Shown piece by piece: positions 11,284 through 21,186 of a stretch of DNA of 64,000 nucleotides. Each line of letters begins with the position of its first letter. Positions within the stretch are counted from its first letter, which is position 1. The translations under genes were made by a program, and so were the position numbers. The stretch spans positions 23,399 through 87,398 of the forward strand of contig NGBS01000029.1 of the NCBI GenBank assembly GCA_002245135.1, given 5' to 3'. The notes under the pieces were generated by a model. The model had not been told where the DNA came from. It made no database searches and worked only from the letters and a program-made list of their open reading frames with translations. The DNA is from Proteromonas lacertae. Its lineage: Eukaryota; Sar; Bigyra; Opalinata; Proteromonadidae.

Positions 11284-14200
11284 TTATGTTTTATCTATAT
11301 TCTCTTTCACTGATATTGATAATTCATGTAAATCATTAAATACTTCTTTGTTTTCTTTCATTAATCTTAATTCTCTTTCATTTAATTCATTTTCTGATAG
11401 ATTTATTATCTTCAATGGTTTATAATCTTTTAACCTTTTTATTAACATTTTTAATCCTTTTTCACTTATTCCAGTATCTATACACAACATAATAATTACA
11501 TTCATAAAATACTTGAAAGATTTATTGTTGAGGAGTAATAAACAAATTTATCTATATATCTACATATTATCTCTATTCCTTCATCTCCAATTGGATTGTT
11601 AAATATTGAAATGCACCATACTTCTTTTGATAAACAATCTGTTATTTCTTTTAAGCCTTTATAGCTAATGTGATTATTAGATAAATCAAGATTACCACGA
11701 TGAATCTGTTTGATTAATGAAATGTGAGAATCGTTGATATTCATATCTATTTCATAAAAGAAATTACTATTTAATACTTGAAAAATCATGTTCACCATAC
11801 CAACTCTCTCTTGGCTTTTTTACACTATAATCCAAATAATATTCCAATTCTTCATTATTCCATGATTCATTTTTCATTTCAATAAATGGATATTTTGCAT
11901 CTCCTAATGATTTTGGACATATTGATTTTAATCCATTCATTCTGATATTATTTTCATTCAGATTTATTATTTTGTAATATTCAATTGAATCTAACTTATT
12001 TGTTAATAATGTCACACTTTTATCATTTATCGAGATATTACTTAAATTTATTTCATTGCCATATTTTAACATGATTAAATTATTCTCTAATAACATAAAT
12101 CCATCATTACCAATAGGATTATCTATTAAGAATATAATATATATTTATACTGTCAATGATTAACCTTTGAATTTTATTCTTCTCTTTCTCATAATTCATC
12201 AAAGATTCTATTCCTAATGAATCTATTCTATTATCACTTATGTTAAGTAATCTGATCTTTTCATCAATATTCACTAAACCATCTAATAAATACTTCAATC
12301 CATCTGAAGATAATCCCATTTCTATTACATAATAAATAATAGATAATATACTTGAACAATTCATTACATTATAATCATTTTTTAACAATTGTAAGTGTGG
12401 AGATAAGATTCTCATTCCTTCATCTCCTATTTTGTTTTCATATATCTGAAGTTTTTCAAGACTTGGAAATGAAGATAAATGGTTAATCAGTATTTCTATG
12501 CTTTTATTTGTTAGTTTATTATCTAAATAATTGAATAATATTAAAATATACTACTCAAATCCAACTCATTTATTTCTTTTAATTCATTCAATCTTAATAA
12601 AATGAATGATTGAAAAATATCATCATCAATTTCACAATTTTTTAGAGATAATCTATTATTACGATAATCTTTGATGTATTTGATTAATTTTGGAATGTTT
12701 TTATCAATCAGCAATTCTTTACTTCCATTAAAATAAAATCTGACTTTTGAAATTGGAAATTTGGAGAATAAGGCTTTTAATCCTTTTGAATGAATATTCT
12801 TGTTTCGTCTAATATCTATTTCATTAAGTTTGGGGTATTTATATAACTCTTCTGATAATAACATCATTGATTCATCACTTAAATTCATATTGTGAAGATC
12901 TAATTCATTATCTTTGTTGTATATGAAAAAACGTAAATATGGAAGTAATAATTTTAATGTTGTTGGACCAACTCCATAATCTATTTCAATACAATAATAT
13001 TAATATAATATACATGGAATATGCATATGTTTACCACCATATAAATACAATTCTTGAAGATTTGATAATTCAATAAAATATGATAAGAAACAAATTTGAA
13101 ATTGATTTGGAATATTTATATCTAAATAAATATAAATGATTAGAGTAATACCAAATTGGAGTGCTTTTGGATTCATTAGTTTTAGCATTCTAAACAAATA
13201 ATTAATACCTTCTTCACATAAACAAACACACTTTGAATGAATATCCACTTTTTCATCATTATAACTATTGATATTAAATATCATTTCATCTAAATAATAT
13301 TCTTTTCTATTTTTACATTGGTGTTTAATTTGAAACTTCAGTCTATCTTGTATTATTTTATCTCTATTATAAAACTTTATCATCAATAATATTGACAGCA
13401 TTCTCTCATTTGCTTTGCTGTTGTAAGATACTATCATACTATCTCTGATCTCTTCATTCTTGTTATATTTGACATAATAGTCTCTCTGAATATCAAATGG
13501 AGTTATTTCTATTGAATAATCACCATTATATAATATTTCTTTTCTTTCTTCACATATCATCATGTTATTGTCATGATCTCTCAATACCTCACTCATTTTT
13601 GTCATTTCTTTTTTTAACTCTTTCAAACACAGTCTATCTTCACTTTTTACTTTTAACATTCTTTCTATCATCTCTTTCATTTCATCATCACAATTTATAT
13701 CTAAACTGTATTTACATCTCAGGATATTATTCATTGTTTTCATAATATTATTATCTTCATTGAATGGTAATTTCTTACAAATCATTTCATATAATATACA
13801 ACCAATTGACCAAATCATACTTTTATCATTACACTCTAATCCACTCAGTTCTTCTGGGCTTTCATAATTTATATCATATACTCTATTTTCATCATCTTTT
13901 CTCAATAAATTCAAGAATAAATCACACATCTTTACATTGTTATTACCATCATATATTATGTTGCTACTCTTCAAATTGCTAACCACAAGGTTATAGCCAC
14001 ATAATATATCACATATATCACATATTGAACACATCATACTACAAATGTCACTTCTTGACAAGAATTTACTTTTAATTAACTCTTCTAAATCCACTACATA
14101 GTATTCTCTTCTTAACAACATCAGATTACTACCGATTATCTCACAACTCGAAGGATAGGTCATCTTTATACAACATTCAGATAATAGTGAGTTTTTTTCC

Positions 14201-14382
14201 AAGAATTCTTTTATTCCACTCTCTTTAATATCTTCTAAATTTAATATCTTAACCCTTTTTACATCATTTTGATGCTCTATTACGAAACCAACTTCTTTCT
14301 TACACTTTTATATACTTTCTTTTATCTATTGCATATAAATCAATTAATATACTTCAACTTCACATAATAATAATGAATTCAT
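11284..14382 (-). CDS. pseudokinase with C-terminal leucine-rich repeats
   Basis: The N-terminal ~290 residues have the outline of a protein kinase: SIGCILYEMICKKLPF matches subdomain IX and RMLKVKSEDRLCLKEL subdomain XI. The catalytic HRDLKxxN is VVSNLKSSN and the DFG is CDL, so the domain should be catalytically dead. Downstream, a series of short exons encodes irregular leucine-rich repeats (ELDLSS, LNISDNRIDSLG, LDLSNNHISYKGL, IINLSENELNEREL), each exon covering one or two repeats. Exon 1 probably starts at 14382 (MNSLLLCEVE) followed by a short intron; both a 27+17-base and a single 48-base intron keep frame. The 3' end is an in-frame TAA at 11284, after which coding-like sequence continues. 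It may be a signalling scaffold. The substrate or partner is unknown. Confidence 0.65.
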
Positions 14383-14667
14383 ATAGTTATTGATGAAGGA
14401 ATCGAAGAAAAACATTTTCAAAATATATAGTCGTTTCAAATTTAGAATTTATTTTGAATGAAGTTGATTATCTTGATGAGTTTAATGTGTATTGTATTTT
14501 CAATACCATGTAGTTATGAAAGATCATCTAGTTATGATAATATCAGTGTTTAATACTTATTTTGATGTTATTAGGTGATATATTTGTAACTGAACACATG
14601 TTATGTTAAGGTCAAAATGAGAAATTAATAATTGGATTCTTTTTGATTTAGTTGAATTATACATAGG

Positions 14668-14811
14668 ATGCGGTATGTGAGATTTACAACAAGGAATGGG
14701 ATAGATGAATATAAATCTCACTATTCAAACGTAGATGGCTTGGAACATATGAAATATCATAGAAGAAGAGGTATTTTAAGAAGAGGTAATAGAAAGATAA
14801 AATTGATGTAA
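14668..14811 (+). CDS. small basic ORF, 47 aa, doubtful
   Basis: An ATG-initiated ORF follows a TAG that could be a 3' splice site. The product is very basic (HRRRGILRRGNRKIK near the end). I recognise no family, and it is short enough to be chance. It lies 68 bases before the first surface-protein gene on the same strand. Confidence 0.2.
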   Translation: MRYVRFTTRNGIDEYKSHYSNVDGLEHMKYHRRRGILRRGNRKIKLM

Positions 14812-14879
14812 CGTGTAGAAGAATTATCGTGTATAATTCTTATTGTTAACCACTCTTTCGTGACTGTTTATATTTATTA

Positions 14880-16976
14880 ATGAAGATTATTTATCTATTT
14901 TTCATTATTTTGTCTTTAAGTTCTGTTAAGGCTTTAGATGATACATTAAACATGTATTTTGATTTGGAAGGAGTATTTCCTGATTTTCAGACTGAACTAC
15001 AAATTATGAGTGCAGGCAGATTCAACTCTGAAGTAGCAAAATTTGCAAATAGTTTTGCAATACCCACTAATGTTTCAAGATGCAAACTGAGATGGCATGC
15101 AGGTGAAGGTAAAGGCACTACTTATAAAGGCAAAAGTTATAGCAGATCAGCCAGAAAATTTAGGTATTGCTTTAGATATACCCTCAAAAGGCAGTGTTAC
15201 AACCTACGTACAAGAGTATAGTAATTACTCGTTATTTTGATAGATTTTTTATTTATTTCACTTGCCATCAGTTAGGAACATATAAAATGACATTGAAACT
15301 TCAATTTTTTAATAAAGATGGAACAGAAGAATATGAAGGATTTGAAATTTACCCAAGTCACATATGTTCGCAAATAGGTATTGTGATTGTTATTTTATTT
15401 TATGTATAGATTATGATCCTTGTACTTATTATCATGATTCAATCCCAGCTAGAAAGAGATCTACAATAGAATTTACAAGTGTTAATCTTCAACCTTATGA
15501 TGTTGATACGATTGAAAGATTTAAGACTATTTATGACAATTTATATAGTACTACTACAGTATTATCCATTCAAGGAGCTACAAATGATGTAAGAGAACAA
15601 CTTACACAAACTGTTTTAAATACATATAAATATAGAATTCCCTATCCACATAAAAAGGATGAAGAACAATCTGCACCACTTTATTTGATGAGTGCAAATC
15701 CAATTTATACTTGTAATTATTTTGAATTTGATGAAAATCATGAATATGGTGCTGTTATTGCTGGTATAGCGATGGGTGAAAATAGAATTGTATTTGTGAT
15801 TAATGCTTTTATTTCCTCCACTTGTAGAAGATAATTATGAAGCAGTAATAAAACAAGTTACAGAAGAATTAGATAATACAGTAACTGCTTTTATGAAAGA
15901 TCATCCAAAATATTTTGTTGATGGTTACTTTATGGGTGATGTGAATTTTGATACTGATTTTGAAATTACATATATGAAAGAATTAAATTCTACAATTGGA
16001 GAAATTATAGGCGCAAATCATCCTGGAAATGGTATAGTATTAGGATATAATAAGAAAACAGCTAATACTACAGTTACTTCATATCAGACAAAAACGTATA
16101 TATAAGCATAATATTATTATATCTTATAGAATTGGTAATAAAAATTATACATATGATGAAGGTTATTTTATTGGTGCAGTAAAGGATGGCGCTCTTGTAA
16201 CAAAAACAAGTTTGGGGCAAGATCCAGTATATGATGATACTACTGAAAAACCAACAACTCTAAAACCAACAATATCAAATCCATCTACACTAAATCCAAC
16301 TACATCAAATCCAACTACATCATCAAATCCAACCACCCCTGAAACTACAACAATGAAACCTACAACAATCATTCCAACAACAATAAAACCAACAACACCA
16401 ATACCAATTAAAGTAATTAGTATTGAAATAAGAATTTCCAATATTAACAAGAATATAACATCTGAATTAAATGAGAATGATATGAATATTATGAAAGATT
16501 CAATAATCGAAATCTACAAAGAAAAGAATGTATTATTAACAAGAAAAGATATTGAAATATTTATGTATAATAATGATAAAAAACTGCGAGGATTAGAAAA
16601 TGAAATAAGTATTGAAGTAGTAGTGACTGTTCCTGAAGAATCAACCACAGATGAAATTAAAAATATAGCAGAAGAATTGATGAATAATAATCAATTAAAC
16701 GAAGTTATTAAAAGAAAATGTGGTGAATCTAAAACAACAATATTTAAAGATGCAGATATTGAAGTGATAAATGTAGATGATAAACAAATAAATCCAACTG
16801 AAGATGGTTTATCCACAGTTATCTTAATAGGAATAATAGCTGGAGCAGTAATAATAATTATACTAATAGTTGTAATTGTTGGGTGTATGTTATGTCGATG
16901 TAGAAAACGTGAATCTCATTCATCCAAACCTAAATCTACTAAACCTAAACCAACAGCTAAGAAGGGAGTTGAATGA
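14880..16976 (+). CDS. type I surface membrane protein A, Thr/Pro stalk
   Basis: An N-terminal signal peptide (MKIIYLFFIILSLSSVKA) precedes an ectodomain of about 400 aa with several cysteines and no family I recognise. A Thr/Pro/Asn stalk follows (repeats such as NPTTSNPTT). Then come a compact membrane-proximal domain of ~110 aa (ISIEIRISNI ... EVVVTVPEES), one transmembrane helix (VILIGIIAGAVIIIILIVVI) and a basic tail beginning LCRCRKRESHSS. The domain, helix and tail recur in the gene ending at 26570. Introns are clear near 15380-15410 and 16100-16130; joins near 15210-15280 and 15780-15830 are less certain. The frame breaks by one base near 15160 (AAAA run). It is probably an adhesin or receptor. 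Confidence 0.6.
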
Positions 16977-17263
16977 ATATATTACATATAGTACATAATT
17001 TAAATATTTACACCTGAGTTAGGCAAAGGAAGTCCTTTTTGTAATAAATAGTAAAAATAATCATTCACTAAGCAATATATATCAATATAATGAATTATAC
17101 TCTTGCCCTACTGTAAAATTAACAATAATATATATTATTTTTCAATTAAACTATTTTATTAATATATTGTCATTGTATTTAATTATTTTCGCTCATTTTT
17201 AATCCAATCTTATATCTAATTAACAATAATAATATTTACTTCTCGTTATTTCAATATTTTGAC

Positions 17264-17432
17264 AATGTCATTAACAACGAGAGTAAGAGATAAGGTTTGG
17301 AGTTATTTTGATTTAAAAGAAAATAAAATAATACAATGCAAGAAATGTCGTAGATCTGTACTCACAAGATCAACGCAACTGAAACAGCATCGCAATTATT
17401 GTGAAAAGAATAAATCACACAAACAAAAATAA
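17264..17432 (+). CDS. orphan BED-type zinc finger ORF
   Basis: A 55-codon ORF contains a full BED finger: VWSYFDLKENKIIQCKKC...LTRSTQLKQHRNYC, with the Trp/Tyr-Phe lead, CxxC pair, HxxxxC end and typical spacing. BED fingers sit at the N-terminus of hAT transposases and of domesticated regulators. No transposase core follows. Within the next 350 bases are coding-like fragments: SQLSHSNNVIIPSAKKIKD near 17500-17555, and an acidic stretch ending KFSKKKKMK near 17640-17790. It could be the first exon of a small gene or a hAT remnant. Confidence 0.5.
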
Positions 17433-17971
17433 CAGAAAATAATTATTTGAATATCGTTTTGAAGAAAGTGGATAATTTAAAACACTATTAAGTCAATTAA
17501 GTCATTCAAATAATGTAATAATACCTTCAGCCAAAAAAATAAAAGATATGAATAAGTAAGTAAAGGAGAAATATAAACATAAGAAATAGATTAAGTATAA
17601 TTACAATTAACAACATATTATGTATTAAATTCTATTTATTAACTGAAAAAAGAAAAAAAGAAAATATCGCTCATTTAGAGGAGGAGAATGAAATTGACGG
17701 AGAAAGTGATGAAGATATAGATAGAATAAATGATGAAGAAATAGAAGGAGAAATTAATGTAAAATTTTCGAAAAAGAAGAAGATGAAGTAGAAGAAGTAA
17801 ATATTTAACATGGCAGTCATTGTTAATGATTATTAATTACTAAATACTACCATATAGTTTATATTGTTTCTCTTTTACACAATTTTAATCTTTCTTTGTA
17901 AATATGTATTTAAAACACTAAAAAATTAATATGAATAATAATAACTAGATATATAACAATCATCTTATAGT
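17433..17971 (+). other. low-complexity coding-like fragments downstream of the BED finger
   Basis: Two open segments may belong to the BED-finger gene. About 17480-17556 encodes a Ser/Lys-rich piece. About 17640-17790 encodes ENIAHLEEENEIDGESDEDI and a lysine-rich end that stops with TAG at about 17790. No intron pair joining them without a frame problem was found, so they are noted and not modelled. Confidence 0.3.
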
Positions 17972-20935
17972 TTAGTTTCTTCTTATTGGTGGTAATGATC
18001 GGTTTACTCCTGTCATTGGATTTGGTAGTGCAGATGTTGATCTTGATGAATAAGATTCAGTTTTTCTACATCTACATAACAAATAGCATACTACTAGTAT
18101 AATTATCACTACAGCTGATCCAGCTATTATTACAATCAACACAACTGTTGATATACCATTTGATATATCATTTGTATCAGGAGGTGCATTTGTAACTTCA
18201 TATATTTGATTTTCTTCATTAAATGATAATTCATTTCCAAATACTGTCGATTTAAATGGAGTAAATTTCAATGATAGTTCTACTTCTTCAGATACAATAC
18301 GATATATATCCAAACCAACATAGAATTCTTCTTCACTAGCTTCTTGTTTTCCAGGCATATTCGAATAACTAGAAGAATAAACTGCTCTTATATTCACTAC
18401 ATCAATATCATTGTTAAATGTAAATGAATAGACTTGACCATATCCTCCACTTTCTTGATTTATTTCAAGATATGATATTAAGATACTAACATCATTTATA
18501 CCATAAAAACAATACAAATCTTTTGTGTAATTACCATTATCTGTCTCTATCTTTACTTTTAAACCAGATGGAATACTACCACCAATATCTATATAAAAGT
18601 AATCATTACTATTCATAAATAATATTGGAAATATCAATAATTCATTCGCTTTTAAATGACGAGTTTGTATTAAACCAGATTGAGTTCTACGACCTGTTGG
18701 AATTACTGCTGCACGAACTTTAAATACATTATAATTATCACTATTAGTTTCTATAAACTCATAAGCAACTCTTTTATCAATATTATCATTCTGAAATAAG
18801 TAAAAGTGTTTTCCAAGTACTGTCTTTTTATTCTTGTCTCTTTCCAATAAAAATATTTCACTAAATCCTTGAACTTTTAAATCATCTACAGTTTGAAGGA
18901 TTTTTGCACTTTCTTCTAGATTCACAGGTATTATTGTATTATATAAATCAGTTAAAACAAGATCATTTCCATCACCAATCATATATCTCTGAACAAATAA
19001 TATATTTCCACTTAACTCTTTTCTTTCAACTCCATCTTCATCAGTCACATATAATACACTCTTTTGACCATATGAATAAGTATAAACTGCATCACTCGCT
19101 TTTCTTAATTTCACATTCACGGATTTGAAATTATTATTATCATCACCATATCTCAGTGTAAAGATATTACCATCATTACTATCTAATACACCAAATGTAC
19201 CAAATCGAAAGTTTTCCATTATATCATTATATTTATAGATTCTTGGAGTATTTACATCTCTCAATCCATTAGATAGCATATAACTCCAACTATAATCCAA
19301 TAATCTTTCACAACTAATCACTTTTTCTCCATTTTCTACTGAATTTTGACAGTTATATACATTAGGAGAGAATATCATTGTTGGATCTGGTGGAGCTTCA
19401 TTTACAACTTTATGTGGAACATTTGGATAATATTCTATTTCTACTTCTACATAAGGTAAATCATTATATGGTTTTATTGTTTCATCATTTATTGAATCTT
19501 CATTTACAGCTATGTTATAAGGAGGATGCCATTTAGTTACACGGATTGAAAATGTACCAACATCTTGTTCTTTTGGATAAAAAGTAACACCTAATGGTAA
19601 GGATGTACTTTCTATTCTAATATCATCTTCAAAATTTGCATCAAATAAAACTGGACATCTCCATTCATCAAAATTATAATTAAAATTTGTATCATTCTTC
19701 TTCACATCACCAGGTGTAAATCTTACACCTTTATTTCGCCAATCTCTTTGACCATTCATATTCCATCGAAATTCTAAAGCTAAACTACCTGAAACAAATG
19801 TTGGATCATCCATCTTCGCATAGATTGATTCTTTTGACATTGGAATTCTTACACTCATTCCATTATGATCAAGTGGAATATCACCTAATGATTCATTACT
19901 TGCATGATTACTTAACAACAATTGTTTACAATATGGAAAATCCCAAGCAAATATTCGATATTTCTCTTTACTTCCTGGTTTTACAACTGGGAAAAAGAAT
20001 GGTTCAATTCCTTTATTACTCAACATATTTATATAGTGAGTAATTCCTGGTATTCCAGACCATGTCAATTTATCACCCATTATATTGGCACTATCTAATA
20101 AACCACATTCAAACACAAATTTATTTACTAAACCAGTTTCACTATTCTTCTTAAAATTGGCATGTCCAAATGCTATATTATGATATAATTCATGAATTGT
20201 TGTTAATACTTGAGGACTATTTGGATCCATTGCATAGCTATACCATTTTATCAATGCCCAATAGGTTGTACGTTGTACATACCAATCAACATGACCAGAT
20301 GTAGCTTGACCTTTAATAGTTGGATAAGCAATTGAATCATCAGTGAAAAATACTCTTGAATTAAAACGTACACCTGTACAGATATTATCTAATGTGCAAG
20401 CATTTTCAAGTATAATATTACGGAATGTTAGAGGATTAGCTTCATTATAGTTAGCTTCTACACATTTCGAAGAGATATACATATCTTTAAAGTTCACATG
20501 GGCACGATTAGCAGTCAAGAGTTTTAAACTCAAATCAAAATATTTTATTGCATTATTCACTTCAGCTACACTTATACAATCATCTTTGTTATTTTGTTTT
20601 CTGGCTCGATATATACCAAATTTAATGTCTTTACCAAATAAATCTGAATAAGATCCAGAGGATTGCAGTTGTCTGCTTTCTAATTCTAATGGAAGATAAC
20701 TCAACATTTCGACTCTGTATGGTTCATACATTTTATATGACACAACAGCATCACCTGGTCTTATTTTCAACTCTTTACTGTTGATTATTTCATAATCAAA
20801 TAGAGAGCCATTATTCAGTGTGTATATTCCACTGTCATCACTCATGATAAATACAGTTTCATTCCAGTGTATTTCTGAACAAGACACACAACACAAAAGA
20901 AGATAAAACAAAAATATCATTTCTAATACATACAC
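17972..20935 (-). CDS. membrane-anchored zincin-like metalloprotease, copy 1
   Basis: Single-exon gene, 987 aa. A signal peptide (LEMIFLFYLLLCCVSCS) is followed by a large ectodomain with TTIHELYHNIAFGH near residue ~250. The HExxH zinc motif has a third His six residues on, at the metzincin position, although the usual Gly is Ala. SANIMGDKL, ~30 residues later, could hold the Met-turn. I cannot assign a MEROPS family. The C-terminus has no Thr/Pro stalk: NAPPDTNDIS runs into the helix VVLIVIIAGSAVVIIILVVC and the tail LCRCRKTESYSSRS. It is divergent from, and almost identical over ~925 residues to, the gene at 21187. It is probably a cell-surface protease. Confidence 0.72.
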   Translation of the reverse strand: MYVLEMIFLFYLLLCCVSCSEIHWNETVFIMSDDSGIYTLNNGSLFDYEIINSKELKIRPGDAVVSYKMYEPYRVEMLSYLPLELESRQLQSSGSYSDLFGKDIKFGIYRARKQNNKDDCISVAEVNNAIKYFDLSLKLLTANRAHVNFKDMYISSKCVEANYNEANPLTFRNIILENACTLDNICTGVRFNSRVFFTDDSIAYPTIKGQATSGHVDWYVQRTTYWALIKWYSYAMDPNSPQVLTTIHELYHNIAFGHANFKKNSETGLVNKFVFECGLLDSANIMGDKLTWSGIPGITHYINMLSNKGIEPFFFPVVKPGSKEKYRIFAWDFPYCKQLLLSNHASNESLGDIPLDHNGMSVRIPMSKESIYAKMDDPTFVSGSLALEFRWNMNGQRDWRNKGVRFTPGDVKKNDTNFNYNFDEWRCPVLFDANFEDDIRIESTSLPLGVTFYPKEQDVGTFSIRVTKWHPPYNIAVNEDSINDETIKPYNDLPYVEVEIEYYPNVPHKVVNEAPPDPTMIFSPNVYNCQNSVENGEKVISCERLLDYSWSYMLSNGLRDVNTPRIYKYNDIMENFRFGTFGVLDSNDGNIFTLRYGDDNNNFKSVNVKLRKASDAVYTYSYGQKSVLYVTDEDGVERKELSGNILFVQRYMIGDGNDLVLTDLYNTIIPVNLEESAKILQTVDDLKVQGFSEIFLLERDKNKKTVLGKHFYLFQNDNIDKRVAYEFIETNSDNYNVFKVRAAVIPTGRRTQSGLIQTRHLKANELLIFPILFMNSNDYFYIDIGGSIPSGLKVKIETDNGNYTKDLYCFYGINDVSILISYLEINQESGGYGQVYSFTFNNDIDVVNIRAVYSSSYSNMPGKQEASEEEFYVGLDIYRIVSEEVELSLKFTPFKSTVFGNELSFNEENQIYEVTNAPPDTNDISNGISTVVLIVIIAGSAVVIIILVVCYLLCRCRKTESYSSRSTSALPNPMTGVNRSLPPIRRN

Positions 20936-21000
20936 AACTGTATTTGTATTTGTATTTTTTTTTTTTTTTCTTCTATACTTGAATTGTTAGAATGAATTCA
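18181..21000 (-). repeat. left arm of a ~2.8-kb inverted duplication
   Basis: This arm matches 21124-23942 in reverse complement, from GAATTCA at 21000 outward to the sequence encoding EVTNAPP at about 18181. Translations differ at only a handful of residues, all within about residues 125-290. Length differs slightly in the T-run near the start codon. Confidence 0.95.
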
Positions 21001-21186
21001 TAGTATAGAGGTTATATAGAGCTATATGAACGATGTAATATGATTGGTTTTATACAAAATTGAGTGTTATATGTTTTATCCATTTATCCATATTTAAATA
21101 TATATTATTAACATTCTTTATTCTGAATTCATTCTAACAATTCAAGTATAGAAGAAAAAAAAAAAAATACAAATACAAATACAGTT
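20936..21186. promoter_or_regulatory. 251-bp divergent promoter region at a palindrome centre
   Basis: The two protease genes start 251 bases apart and point outward. The flanks repeat in mirror image: an (A/T)-run, TACAAATACAAATACA next to each ATG, and TTGAATTGTTAGAATGAATTC. Only the central ~123 bases (21001-21123) are unique; they contain TATATATTA-like tracts. Both promoters are therefore nearly the same sequence and are probably co-regulated. Confidence 0.6.
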
